From contig CAJJZP010000004.1 in assembly GCA_905197665.1 (NCBI GenBank), positions 95,814-159,813 on the forward strand: DNA of 64,000 nucleotides. Reading direction: 5' to 3'. This DNA comes from an uncultured Collinsella sp. (GTDB taxonomy: Bacteria > Actinomycetota > Coriobacteriia > Coriobacteriales > Coriobacteriaceae). Both the position numbers and the translations under genes were made by a program. The notes beneath the pieces are model-generated. The model had not been told where the DNA came from and ran no database searches. It saw only the letters and a list, made by a program, of their open reading frames with translations. Of the stretch, positions 16,143 through 24,773 are shown piece by piece (positions within the stretch are counted from its first letter, which is position 1; each line of letters starts with the position of its first letter).

Positions 16143-16870
16143 TGGCGCCCGTATGCGCCGTGGTCGTTGCCGGCGGCAGCGGCCAGCGCTTTGGAAATCC
16201 CGGCGGCAAGCAGCTCGTTAACGTGGCGGGTCGTCCGCTCATGAGCTGGTCCATCCGCGCGTTCGATCGTAGCGACAAGGTCGGCCACATCGTGGTGGTG
16301 TGCCCTGCCGAGCGCCGTGCCGAGATGCGCCGCCTGGCCATCGACCCGTTTGACTATGACACGCCCATCAGCTTCGCCGATGCCGGCGATACCCGCCAGG
16401 ACTCCACCCGTGCCGGCGTGCATGCGGTACCGGCGGGTTTCGAATATGTCGCCATCCACGACGGCGCCCGTCCGCTCATCACGACCGAGGCCATCGATCA
16501 TGCGATCGACGTGCTCGTGAGCGACCGCGCCCTCGACGGTGTCGTGTGCGGTCAGCCCGCGATCGACACGCTCAAGATTGTCGACGGCGACAATATCGTC
16601 GAGACGCCGCCGCGCGAGCTCTATTGGGCCGCGCAGACGCCGCAGATCTTTAGCGTCGACGCCATGAAGCGCGCCCACACCGCAGCTATCGCCGAGGGCT
16701 TTATCGGGACCGACGATTCTTCGCTGGTCGAGCGCATGGGCGGGCGCGTCCGCTGTGTCCAGAGCCCGCGCGATAACCTTAAGGTGACGGTGCCCGAGGA
16801 CCTGCGTCCCGTAACCGCGATTCTGCTTGGCCGCATGGCCGAGGGAGAGGACCTTCCCCATGTTCAGTAA
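16142..16870 (+). CDS. ispD: 2-C-methyl-D-erythritol 4-phosphate cytidylyltransferase
   Basis: A 242-residue IspD that couples MEP with CTP in isoprenoid synthesis. The nucleotide-binding motif VVVAGGSGQRFG lies at residues 7-18, followed by KQL (Lys is catalytic). HDGARPLIT and AAQTPQIF are further family signatures, and the C-terminal VTVPEDL is typical. The ATG overlaps the disA stop (TAATG) and its 3' end overlaps ispF by 11 bases, which indicates tight translational coupling. Confidence 0.92.
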   Translation: MAPVCAVVVAGGSGQRFGNPGGKQLVNVAGRPLMSWSIRAFDRSDKVGHIVVVCPAERRAEMRRLAIDPFDYDTPISFADAGDTRQDSTRAGVHAVPAGFEYVAIHDGARPLITTEAIDHAIDVLVSDRALDGVVCGQPAIDTLKIVDGDNIVETPPRELYWAAQTPQIFSVDAMKRAHTAAIAEGFIGTDDSSLVERMGGRVRCVQSPRDNLKVTVPEDLRPVTAILLGRMAEGEDLPHVQ

Positions 16871-17354
16871 CCTGCGCATTGGCCACGGCTACGACGTCCA
16901 CCGTTTGGTGGAGGGGCGTCGATGTATCATCGGCGGGGTTGACATTCCCTACGAGCGCGGCCTGCTGGGCCACTCGGATGCCGATGTGCTCGCGCATGCC
17001 TTGGCCGACGCCATTCTGGGCGCCTGCCGCGGGGGAGACATCGGCAAGCTATTCCCCGACACTGATCCCGCCTACGAGGGTGCCGATTCGATGGTGCTGC
17101 TCGCTCGCGTGATGGACTATGCGCGCGAGCTGGGCTTTGAGTTTGTCGATGCCGATTGCACCATTGCCTGCCAGCAACCCAAGATCACCCCGCACCGCGA
17201 TGCCATGCGCGCCAACCTTGCCCATGCCCTGGGCGTCGACGTCGAAAACGTGGGCGTCACCGCCACTACGACCGAAAAGCTCGGTTGGGAAGGCCAGGGC
17301 GAGGGAATCGGCGCCTGGGCCGTCTGCCTGCTACAGAAAACCGTTAAGGAGTAA
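16860..17354 (+). CDS. ispF: 2-C-methyl-D-erythritol 2,4-cyclodiphosphate synthase
   Basis: A 164-residue IspF, the cyclising step after IspE. Zinc ligands are visible in GHGYDVHRL (Asp12, His14) and LGHSDADVLAHAL. The substrate loop GDIGKLFPDTDPAYEGADS and the C-terminal TTTEKLGWEGQGEGIGA are characteristic. GGGAGAGG lies about 9 bases before the ATG; an upstream in-frame ATG lies within ispD and was not chosen. Four bases separate it from cysS. Confidence 0.93.
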   Translation: MFSNLRIGHGYDVHRLVEGRRCIIGGVDIPYERGLLGHSDADVLAHALADAILGACRGGDIGKLFPDTDPAYEGADSMVLLARVMDYARELGFEFVDADCTIACQQPKITPHRDAMRANLAHALGVDVENVGVTATTTEKLGWEGQGEGIGAWAVCLLQKTVKE

Positions 17355-17357
17355 CGA

Positions 17358-18824
17358 ATGCGTATCTACAACAGCGCTACCCATAAAAAGGAAGAGTTCC
17401 AGCCCATCGAGTCCGGCAAGGTCCGCATGTACGTGTGCGGCCCCACGGTCTACGACAACATCCACATCGGCAATGCCCGCACGTTCATCAGCTTTGACGT
17501 GATTCGTCGCTGGCTCATCGCGAGCGGCTACGAGGTCACGTTCGCCCAGAACCTCACCGACGTCGACGACAAGATCATCAAGCGCGCCAACGAGCAGGGC
17601 CGTACGGCTGCCGAGGTCGCGACGGAGTTCTCCGACAAGTTCATCGGCGTCATGCGTGCCGCCAACGTGCTCGATCCCGATGTGCGCCCCCGCGCCACCA
17701 AAGAGATCGGCCCCATGATCGCCATGATCAAGACGCTCATCGAGCAGGGCCACGCCTACGCCGCCGATAACGGCGACGTGTACTTTGCCGTGCGCAGCGA
17801 TTCCAACTATGGTCAGGTCTCGGGCCGCAACATCGACGACCTTATGGTTGGCGCGCGCATCGAGGAGAACGAGGACAAGAACGACCCGCTCGACTTTGCC
17901 CTGTGGAAGGCTGCCAAGCCCGGCGAGCCCAGCTGGCCGAGCCCCTGGGGCGAGGGCCGTCCCGGTTGGCACACCGAGTGCGCCGCCATGGTGCATCGCT
18001 ACCTGGGCACCCCGATCGACATCCACGGCGGCGGCTCCGACCTTGCCTTCCCGCATCACGAGAACGAGTGCGCCCAGGCCACCTGCGCCTGGCACCAGGG
18101 CTTCTCCAACACCTGGATGCACACGGGCATGCTGCTGGTAGACGGCGAGAAAATGTCCAAGTCGCTCGGCAACTTCTTTACGCTGGCCGAGGTCCTCGAG
18201 CAGCACTCCGCTGCCGCCCTGCGCCTGCTGATGCTGCAGACGAGCTATCGCTCGCCGCTCGACTTTTCTTGGGAGCGCTTGGAGGGTGCCGAGAACTCGC
18301 TCACGCGTATCGCCGGTACGGTCGAGAACCTGCGCTGGGCCGCGAACCATGCGACGGCCGATGCCGATGAGACAGCATCCGAGGCGTTTGCCGCCAAGGC
18401 CGCCGAGACCCGTGCCACCTTTAAGGAGTGCATGGACGACGACTTTAACACCGCCGGTGCCATGGGTGCCGTCTTTGGCTTTGTGACCGAGTGCAACCAG
18501 TACCTGGAGCAGGCGGGCGACGCTGCCGACAAGGCCGCCGCGCTTGCCGCCGCCGATACGCTGGTCGAGCTCCTCGATACGTTTGGCGTTGAGCTCCCCG
18601 AGCCAAAGGTCGAGTTGCCGCTGGGCCTGCTGGGCGTAGCCGCCGGCCTGGTTGCCTACACGGGCGACGACGTGGACGAGGCCGCTGCCAAGATTCTCGA
18701 GGCCCGTGCCGAGGCCCGCGCCGCCAAGAACTGGGATCTGGCCGACGCCATCCGCGACCAGCTCAAGGACCTCGGGCTGACGATCGAGGATACCGCCGCC
18801 GGCACCCGTATTAAGAGTCTCTAG
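17358..18824 (+). CDS. cysS: Cysteinyl-tRNA synthetase
   Basis: A 488-residue class I synthetase. The zinc-ligand Cys27 lies in MYVCGPTVYDN, the HIGH motif is HIGN at residues 36-39, and the KMSKS motif is intact near residue 265 (GEKMSKSLGN). The central segment GWHTECAAM provides another zinc ligand. The C-terminal helical domain ends DLGLTIEDTAAGTRI, as in the family. GGAG lies 5 bases before the ATG. It is the last gene of the tight disA operon. A large hairpin, not a poly-T terminator, follows the stop. Confidence 0.94.
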   Translation: MRIYNSATHKKEEFQPIESGKVRMYVCGPTVYDNIHIGNARTFISFDVIRRWLIASGYEVTFAQNLTDVDDKIIKRANEQGRTAAEVATEFSDKFIGVMRAANVLDPDVRPRATKEIGPMIAMIKTLIEQGHAYAADNGDVYFAVRSDSNYGQVSGRNIDDLMVGARIEENEDKNDPLDFALWKAAKPGEPSWPSPWGEGRPGWHTECAAMVHRYLGTPIDIHGGGSDLAFPHHENECAQATCAWHQGFSNTWMHTGMLLVDGEKMSKSLGNFFTLAEVLEQHSAAALRLLMLQTSYRSPLDFSWERLEGAENSLTRIAGTVENLRWAANHATADADETASEAFAAKAAETRATFKECMDDDFNTAGAMGAVFGFVTECNQYLEQAGDAADKAAALAAADTLVELLDTFGVELPEPKVELPLGLLGVAAGLVAYTGDDVDEAAAKILEARAEARAAKNWDLADAIRDQLKDLGLTIEDTAAGTRIKSL

Positions 18825-18830
18825 TATTTG

Positions 18831-18933
18831 TCGACCGTTCGAGGTGCGGCAGATTGCCTTGAAAGAGGAGGGCATAGACCTGGTGGTCATGCCCGACGAT
18901 TGAAAGGCAAGGTGCCGTGGCTCGGACGGTCGA
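18831..18933 (+). ncRNA. Multi-segment hairpin between cysS and rlmB
   Basis: Six bases after the cysS stop a nearly continuous stem can be drawn. TCGACCGTTCGAG (18831-18843) pairs with 18921-18933, with one T-G wobble. CGGCA pairs with TGCCG and TGCCTT with AAGGCA, separated by two symmetric 3-base internal loops. An apical hairpin GGGCAT-A-GACC-TGGT-GGTC-ATGCCC closes the structure. There is no T-tract, so it is not a normal terminator. It could be an mRNA-processing or attenuation element, an unrecognised small RNA, or an extragenic palindrome. No coding or known-RNA match was recognised. Confidence 0.5.
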
Positions 18934-18967
18934 TTCTTGTTCGTTATCTATTTAAGGAGGCCGTTTT

Positions 18968-19882
18968 ATGGCCGACAATCGCAAGCGTGCGCCTCGTGGC
19001 GGCAAGCAGGCCGCTTCTGGCTCGCGTCCGATTCGCCGCAACGATCGCGCTGCCGCTCCCAAGGGCCAGCGCGAGCGCTCACAGGCTGCTCGCCCGCTGC
19101 GCGAGCATAGCCGCGATAACGTCCAGGTTCCCAAGGGCGAGTTTATCGAAGGTCGCCGTGCTGCCGCCGAGGCGCTGCGCACCGGTTTTCCCATCAAGTG
19201 CGCGCTCATTGCCGAGGGCGGGGAGCGCGATGCCGCCTTGTCGCGTCTGGTCGATGACCTCAACGCCGCGGGCGTCCGCATTAAGTATGTGTCGCGCGCG
19301 CAGCTCGATGCGCTGTCGAGCCATGGCGCTCACCAGGGCATTGCGCTCGAGGTGGGAAATTTCCCCTATGCCGATGTTGCCGATATTCTCGACCGCGCGG
19401 GTGACGGGCCTGCGCTCGTCATCGCGCTCGACCATGTGACCGACGACGGTAACTTTGGCGCCATCGTGCGCTCTGCCGAGGTTGTGGGCGCAGCGGGCGT
19501 CATCATCGCCAACAAGCGTGCCGCCGGCGTGACCGTGGGCAGCTACAAGACCTCCGCCGGCGCCGTCATGCACCTGCCCATCGCGCAGGTTCCCAACATT
19601 GCCCGAGCACTCGACGACCTCAAAGCCGCTGGCTTTTGGGTGGGCGGCGCTTCCGAGCACGCCGAAGGCAGTTGCTGGGACGCCCCCTTCGAGGGCCGCG
19701 TTGCGCTCGTCATGGGTTCCGAGGGCGACGGCATCTCGCGTCTGGTGCTCGAGAAATGTGACTTTTTGACCAAGCTTCCCCAGCGCGGCATGACCGAGAG
19801 CCTCAACGTGGCACAGGCGACTACCGCGCTGTGCTTTGAGTGGCTGCGCCGCAACGCCGGCGAGCTCATGGGGGAGGAGTAG
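18968..19882 (+). CDS. rlmB: TrmH-family 23S rRNA 2'-O-methyltransferase RlmB
   Basis: A 304-residue SPOUT methyltransferase, expected to methylate the ribose of a guanosine in 23S rRNA. The first 50 residues are a basic, low-complexity extension. The substrate-binding domain begins at EFIEGRRAAAEAL. SPOUT motifs follow in order: TDDGNFGAIVRSAE, MGSEGDGISRLVLE, and ESLNVAQATTALCFEWLR at the knotted C-terminus. AAGGAGG lies 8 bases before the ATG. It precedes a yacP homologue, the same order as in Bacillus (cysS-mrnC-rlmB-yacP) except that mrnC is absent. Confidence 0.9.
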   Translation: MADNRKRAPRGGKQAASGSRPIRRNDRAAAPKGQRERSQAARPLREHSRDNVQVPKGEFIEGRRAAAEALRTGFPIKCALIAEGGERDAALSRLVDDLNAAGVRIKYVSRAQLDALSSHGAHQGIALEVGNFPYADVADILDRAGDGPALVIALDHVTDDGNFGAIVRSAEVVGAAGVIIANKRAAGVTVGSYKTSAGAVMHLPIAQVPNIARALDDLKAAGFWVGGASEHAEGSCWDAPFEGRVALVMGSEGDGISRLVLEKCDFLTKLPQRGMTESLNVAQATTALCFEWLRRNAGELMGEE

Positions 19883-19885
19883 CGC

Positions 19886-20563
19886 ATGTCCAAGAAGAAC
19901 CGCGCCAAGTCCAAGGCCAAGCGCTTTGGCGAAGGCTCGGCCAAGCCGATTGTTTCGGCCGCGACCTATGGCGTGGGCGGCAATGCGTTTGCGCAGGCCA
20001 TCGCCGACCCGGTCTCGACGGTGCACTCCAATAAGCCCGAGCTGCTGGTGGTCGACGGCTACAACGTGATCCACTGCACGCCGCGCTACGAAAAGCTCGT
20101 CTACGACCATTCCGATGATCCGTATTCCAGCGACGTTCACGATATGGCGCGCACCGCCCTCATCAACGACGTCGCCGCCTTTGCCCAGGGCCGCTACGAG
20201 GCCGTGATCGTGTTCGACGGCGCGGGCAATATCTCCAACGAGCGCCCCAACCTGCCGGCCCGCGGCGTGCGCATCGAGTTTTCGCCGACGGGTGTATCGG
20301 CCGACACCGTGGTGCAGAAGCTCTGCATCGAGGCGCGCGAGGAAGGCCGCGCGTGCTCCGTGGTGTCGAGCGACGGCACGATCCAGGCCGTCGTCATGGG
20401 TAAGGGCGTTACGCGCATCTCGAGCCGCATGCTGGTGGACGAGATCAAGCAGATAGATAACGATGTTCACGAGGCAGAGGAAGCTCCGCAGATCAAGATG
20501 ACCCTGGGCAGCCGCCTGAGCCCCGATGCCCTGGCCAAGCTCAAGGCCCTTCGCGGGAGGTAG
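19886..20563 (+). CDS. yacP: YacP/Rae1-like NYN-domain ribonuclease
   Basis: A 225-residue protein with an N-terminal basic extension (about 45 residues) and an NYN (PIN-like) domain. LLVVDGYNVIH provides the first acidic site, VIVFDGAG the second and VVSSDGTIQ the third. Bacillus Rae1 (YacP) is a ribosome-associated endoribonuclease that cleaves mRNA in the A site. The start is three bases after the rlmB stop, with GGGGGAGGAG upstream, so the two are co-transcribed. The function is inferred from family and gene order. Confidence 0.82.
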   Translation: MSKKNRAKSKAKRFGEGSAKPIVSAATYGVGGNAFAQAIADPVSTVHSNKPELLVVDGYNVIHCTPRYEKLVYDHSDDPYSSDVHDMARTALINDVAAFAQGRYEAVIVFDGAGNISNERPNLPARGVRIEFSPTGVSADTVVQKLCIEAREEGRACSVVSSDGTIQAVVMGKGVTRISSRMLVDEIKQIDNDVHEAEEAPQIKMTLGSRLSPDALAKLKALRGR

Positions 20564-20590
20564 GGGAGCTGACGGTGCGACGCTGTCTCG

Positions 20591-21931
20591 CTAACTCCAT
20601 TCAGCGATGTCGATCATTCTACGGAGGCGCCATGTAAGTGCCTCTTTTAGATATGGCAGCCTTGCCGTGAGCGCGTCGTTTCTGGACAGAATCTCGAGTG
20701 CCTCGTCAACGAAGCCTTCGAGTTTGTCGCCGTCAAACCAGCTCATATCCTCAACAAGCAGCATTTGTTTCGCGGGGCTTGAATGAAACTGCGCGCTGGT
20801 AAAACTGTGCTCTCCTGCCCGAAGCTCCTCAAGAGAAATGTTGCACCAGAGCGATGAGCCCGAATCGAAGATGGGGGCAGGTCTGCAGGTTAGCGTGTTG
20901 ACGTTTCGTACAAGGCCAAAGTTACGCCAATGGCGGTCATAGTTGGCGATGATGTCGTCGCATACAATCATGCGGTCAAGGGCATCCTTGACGCCTGTCA
21001 CCCCGAGCTCTTCGCAGTTTGCTACATATCGCTCGTAGTCGGTTAGCCGTTCATCTGCGTTTGCGTGCTGGTTTACATAGAACGCAGGGACATACTCTTC
21101 TTCATCAGTTAAGAAGACATCGCATATGCTCAGGGCAGAAGTACCCACGCCTTCGAGCGAATAGGGTACATAATCGCAAGCGTTTAGGATGCGACGGTGA
21201 AGTGCAGTCGCCACCATCTCGTTATAGGGTTCCTGGTTTAGATGCGCACCTGCCTTGTGGAGGATTCGACGGTCACCCTCGCATGTCCAGTACTTTTGAA
21301 GATTGCCGTCCGAGGTGTTGTCGGGCTTTGCGGCAGCCGCCTTGCCCTCTGGGGCGAAGGGCGCGATGCTGAGAGAGACGTCGTCAAAAGCATTATTGAA
21401 GAAATTGATATCTTCCCACGCGAGACCGGAGTCTTGGGGCCTAATCCAATACTGGTCGGATAAGGAGAGACCAAGATTTCGCTGTACGAGTTCATCGGGA
21501 ACATCGACTGCGGCTTCTGCAAGCAGGGAGGCTAGCCCAATGCGTGCGAGCGGGATACCGCGGCCGCGCCACCAGATGCGGAAGGAGTCGAGCGATATGG
21601 GGCTATTAGGGCCAAATACTCCAATAGGGGCGTGGGCGTAATCGATGTCGGCACCGATGTGGGTAAAGTCTTTTCGCGATGTGCTGTAGACCAGCTGGGC
21701 GACCTCGTGCGTGCGATTCATGAGGGTGAATGCGATCTCGCTTTTCCCGTGTCCACGACGAGGCCGTCCCCCTCTTTTGGTTGCGGAGCGGAGTCGCGTG
21801 TCTACGCTGTCTTTGTCGATAAGCCACACGCCAGAAGCCTTCCGGGCCTCAAGTGCTCCGTTTTTTATGAGCTCCTGCACCCTGCGCGGAGTGATGTCGA
21901 GCAGTTCGGCGGCTTCCTTGGTAGTAAGCAT
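20591..21931 (-). CDS. HTH fused to HipA-like kinase domain
   Basis: A 446-residue protein. Residues 1-47 are an excisionase/MerR-like winged helix-turn-helix (LTTKEAAELLDITPRRVQELIKNGAL). The C-terminal half contains a HipA-like catalytic loop, DDIIANYDRHWRNFGLV, and the following metal motif APIFDSGSSLW. The middle (SPISLDSFRIWWRGRGIP) resembles the HipA N-terminal region only loosely. The frame is intact, with AAGGG 8 bases before the ATG. Fusing a DNA-binding part to a kinase suggests a self-contained toxin-regulator, in contrast to the two-gene hipBA at 12.4 kb. It ends convergently with yacP. The kinase assignment rests on motif pattern; the biological role is unknown. Confidence 0.65.
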   Translation of the reverse strand: MLTTKEAAELLDITPRRVQELIKNGALEARKASGVWLIDKDSVDTRLRSATKRGGRPRRGHGKSEIAFTLMNRTHEVAQLVYSTSRKDFTHIGADIDYAHAPIGVFGPNSPISLDSFRIWWRGRGIPLARIGLASLLAEAAVDVPDELVQRNLGLSLSDQYWIRPQDSGLAWEDINFFNNAFDDVSLSIAPFAPEGKAAAAKPDNTSDGNLQKYWTCEGDRRILHKAGAHLNQEPYNEMVATALHRRILNACDYVPYSLEGVGTSALSICDVFLTDEEEYVPAFYVNQHANADERLTDYERYVANCEELGVTGVKDALDRMIVCDDIIANYDRHWRNFGLVRNVNTLTCRPAPIFDSGSSLWCNISLEELRAGEHSFTSAQFHSSPAKQMLLVEDMSWFDGDKLEGFVDEALEILSRNDALTARLPYLKEALTWRLRRMIDIAEWS

Positions 21932-21935
21932 CGCG

Positions 21936-22007
21936 AAACCCTTCGCCAGAACGAATAGTTTTATCTATTTCATTGTAATTAAAACTATTCGTTTTGACGA
22001 AGGGTTT
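21936..22007 (-). promoter_or_regulatory. 28-bp inverted repeat upstream of the HTH-HipA-like gene
   Basis: Arms of 28 bases (AAACCCTTCG...AGTTTTA and its complement, two mismatches) flank a 16-base A/T-rich loop. The inner arm ends 5 bases from the start codon and covers the ribosome site. The loop contains TACAAT on the minus strand, a possible -10 box. The layout suggests autoregulation by the N-terminal HTH; an RNA hairpin masking the ribosome site is an alternative. Confidence 0.65.
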
Positions 22008-22154
22008 TAAGATTGAGGGCGAACTGACAGAAATGAACGGGCCTGGTACGTGTTGTTGCTGGATTTTGCATATTTGTATAACGCTGTGCGTCCTGTTGCG
22101 CCTCGTCCGCAATTCCTTTATTCTTAATTGGCTTCGCGCGAAAGCGCCAAGTGT

Positions 22155-22229
22155 GCCAGTGTGGCGCAACGGTAGCGCAACTGATTTGTAATCAGTGGGT
22201 TGCGGGTTCGATTCCTGTCACTGGCTCCA
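22155..22229 (+). tRNA. tRNA-Thr (anticodon TGT)
   Basis: Acceptor arms GCCAGTG and CACTGGC pair; the anticodon arm ACTGA-TTTGTAA-TCAGT gives TGT; GGTTCGATTCC forms the T loop. CCA is encoded after a T discriminator. The accessory GmrSD gene lies immediately downstream, a common integration context. Confidence 0.95.
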
Positions 22230-22626
22230 TGAGTTTTCGCAGGTCAGAGGCGATATAGCCTCTGATTCTGCCTTCTCATGCAACAGCTCATGCAACAAAT
22301 ATGCAACAATTAAATCTGAAAGTGCACTTGTGTGCTTTGCAACCGATGCTCGTTGTCAATAAACGCGTGCAATGAGGCGGGAAAAGCCAAGCTTACAGTT
22401 GCTGTCTCCATTAGAGTTTTGGGCTTTGTGTCTCCAACTGGGATAGAGTGGAAAGTGACCAAGGCGCTGAGAGCTCCGATGCCGCTTCTCGAAAGATCGC
22501 ACGCCGTGCACGGCTCTCTTTCCTGTAGCCCATGGGTATTACTATAGTCTAGATTTAATTCGGCGCGAGAAGTCAAGAGCGACAAGGATTTCCCGTCGTT
22601 TGTGAGCAAGGCGATTGAAAGGACCC
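22230..22626 (+). other. Gene-free stretch between tRNA-Thr and the GmrSD gene
   Basis: No supported gene. A hairpin GTCAGAGGC ... GCCTCTGAT lies just after the tRNA and could end its transcript. It is followed by three direct ATGCAACA repeats (about 22278-22308), of the kind seen at phage or island attachment arms. No integrase gene and no second copy of the tRNA 3' end were found in the window. Confidence 0.4.
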
Positions 22627-24480
22627 ATGATGATTAATAGCGTAGAGGACCCAACGGTTGCCAATATTCTGTCGACCGATATGCTAAAAATCTATGACAT
22701 TCCTCGTTACCAGCGCGAATACACTTGGAATCAGCGCGACTGGGCGAATCTCTATGATGACATCACCCAAAACGACGCCGGTTACTTCCTGGGCTCGTTT
22801 ATTGTCGTGAACGGGACCGTGAATTCCAAGATGGATACCATTCACTATGAAGTTATCGATGGCCAGCAACGCCTGACGACGCTCAGTCTTCTCCTTGCCG
22901 CCCTCTATACTCGCATCATGGAGCATAAGGATTCTATCGATGACGACATGATGTTGGACGATATTCGACCCTTGCGCAATCGTCTGATCTTGAAATCTGA
23001 CAAGTCAATCACGCGCGTTATTCCTCAGGTTCAGAATCATAACCTTGAGGATTACCGCTGGATTTTGAAGGAACATATCGGCTTAGATACGGTTATACAA
23101 AAGCCGAAGTTCCTTGGTCTAAGAAAGATGTCTAAGGCATTCAACTATTTTTACGATCGGCTGGGTGAGGACGTTGAGGGCAGGGATGGAATCGAGTGCG
23201 TTCGCTGCCTCCTTGATATCTGCAGGTTGGTGTGTTCGGCGGTCGTGGTCCAGATTACCGTCGATAGTCATGCTGACGCCTACACCTTGTTCGCGTCCCT
23301 GAACAACCGCGGTGTTCCCTTGAGCGCCGTTGACCTTATCAAGAACATGCTTCTCGGCAAGGTTGCCGGGGTGGATGACGGACAGCTCAACTATTACTTT
23401 GAACGCTGGCAGGAAGTGCTCCACAATCTCGGCGATGACTACAAGACGCAGGAACGCTTCTTCCGCCAGAACTACGACGCCTTCCGCCGGGAGGTGAACA
23501 AGCCATTTATCGGCGAATCTGGTTCCCAGCTCCCCCTCGGTTCCGTTGCCACGCGGTCCAACCTTCTGAAAATCTACGAGAAGCGGATGGAATCTGATGA
23601 CGGCGCCCTTAAGGTGTTGGACGAGCTGACCGAGAATTCCGCACTCTATTCGAGGATCATTGGACTCGATCAAGAGAGCCCGGATTCCGAGCTTTCGCAT
23701 CAGCTTTTGGAGCTTTCGAGAGCGCAGGGCGTCGCATCTTACCTGTTGCTGCTGTTCCTCTTTAAGAAGCAGAGCCAATTGGAGCTAAAAGATGAAACCC
23801 TCGCGCTTCTTGTTAAGCTCCTCGTCTGCTTCTTTGTCCGGCGCAACCTCACCGATACACCTCCCACACGTGATCTTGAGAGACTCTTCATCAGTATTTG
23901 TGAGAGCCTCGAAAGCGAGGGGCTCAAGGGCATTGCAGCCGCGGAGTACATCAAGAAGCGTCTCGTCGATGTGTCTGCCAGCGACGCTTTCTTCAAAGAA
24001 CGTCTTGAGGGGCCGATTTACGACGTCAATCCCGATATGACGCGCTACATCCTTACTGTTATCGCATCTCCGAGCGTTACGAAAGAGATGAAGCCACTTT
24101 GGGAACGATACGCCTCCGGAAACTACGTCTGGACAATCGAGCACATCTTCCCTCAGGGCAAGAACATTCCAGATGAATGGGTGAAGATGGTTGCGGACGG
24201 CGACATGTCTAAGGCGATTGAGGTGCAGGAGAAACAGGTCCACACGCTTGGTAATCTAACCATCACCGGGTATAACTCAAAGCTGAGCAACATGCCCTTT
24301 GTGACCAAGCGAGACCGCAAGGATGTCAACGGGGCGAATGTCGGATACCGCAACGGGTTGAACCTGAACAACGAGTTGGTAAACACTGATACCTGGACGA
24401 GCGAGCAGATTCAGGAGCGCACAGACAAGCTCGTTGGACTCACTTTGAAAGCTTTTGACTTTGACGAGATTGAGTTCTAG
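22627..24480 (+). CDS. GmrSD-type restriction endonuclease (DUF262-DUF1524)
   Basis: A 617-residue single-chain protein. The N-terminal DUF262 (GmrS/ParB-like nuclease) domain has IPRYQREYTWN near residue 25 and VIDGQQRLTTLSLL near 77. The C-terminal DUF1524 (GmrD, HNH-type) domain has WTIEHIFPQGKN near residue 505 and VHTLGNLTITGYNSKLSN after it, keeping the catalytic His and Asn of the His-Me finger fold. GmrSD enzymes are NTP-dependent nucleases directed against modified phage DNA; the modification recognised here is unknown. GAAAGGA lies upstream; ATG at 22627 or 22630 are both possible. No methyltransferase is adjacent, consistent with a type IV system. Confidence 0.82.
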   Translation: MMINSVEDPTVANILSTDMLKIYDIPRYQREYTWNQRDWANLYDDITQNDAGYFLGSFIVVNGTVNSKMDTIHYEVIDGQQRLTTLSLLLAALYTRIMEHKDSIDDDMMLDDIRPLRNRLILKSDKSITRVIPQVQNHNLEDYRWILKEHIGLDTVIQKPKFLGLRKMSKAFNYFYDRLGEDVEGRDGIECVRCLLDICRLVCSAVVVQITVDSHADAYTLFASLNNRGVPLSAVDLIKNMLLGKVAGVDDGQLNYYFERWQEVLHNLGDDYKTQERFFRQNYDAFRREVNKPFIGESGSQLPLGSVATRSNLLKIYEKRMESDDGALKVLDELTENSALYSRIIGLDQESPDSELSHQLLELSRAQGVASYLLLLFLFKKQSQLELKDETLALLVKLLVCFFVRRNLTDTPPTRDLERLFISICESLESEGLKGIAAAEYIKKRLVDVSASDAFFKERLEGPIYDVNPDMTRYILTVIASPSVTKEMKPLWERYASGNYVWTIEHIFPQGKNIPDEWVKMVADGDMSKAIEVQEKQVHTLGNLTITGYNSKLSNMPFVTKRDRKDVNGANVGYRNGLNLNNELVNTDTWTSEQIQERTDKLVGLTLKAFDFDEIEF

Positions 24481-24565
24481 TGACCGCCAGCCAATATCTT
24501 GGGGACATTCAGCCCAAGCGATTCAATCTTGATCCGCAACATCTAGACCGGTATTTCTCTTCAAG

Positions 24566-24742
24566 CTGTTACAGATTGAGATGTTAAGACGGGTTGGTGG
24601 GTAATATCTCAATCTGTAACACGAAGAGGCTGAAAACCGTTCAAGCTGTTACAGAATGAGACGTAAGCTGGGGTCGCTGCGTGGTATCTCGATCTGTAAC
24701 AGATAGGGGAGGAATAACCCTCTTACTGTTACAGATCGAGAT
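24566..24742. repeat. Cluster of five CTGTTACAGATTGAGAT repeats
   Basis: A 17-base unit occurs five times: plus at 24566 and 24646 and 24726, and inverted at 24606 and 24686. Plus/minus neighbours form two hairpin units of about 56 bases, each preceded by TTCAAG, plus one half unit. The same unit recurs at 31222-31373. The gene-free stretch between GmrSD and the tRNA cluster (about 740 bases) is filled mainly by this cluster and the next. Confidence 0.85.
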
Positions 24743-24773
24743 GAAAACGGTGAAGCCCCTGGTCTGCTTGATC

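Noticed and set aside
18844..18903. Gene fragment between cysS and rlmB (frame ending ...EEGIDLVVMPDD)
   Set aside because: A short frame exists but has no start with ribosome site and no clear family; the region is better explained by the paired stems.
22230..22320. Integration site (att) duplication of tRNA-Thr
   Set aside because: No second copy of the tRNA 3' end was found downstream in the window, and no integrase.
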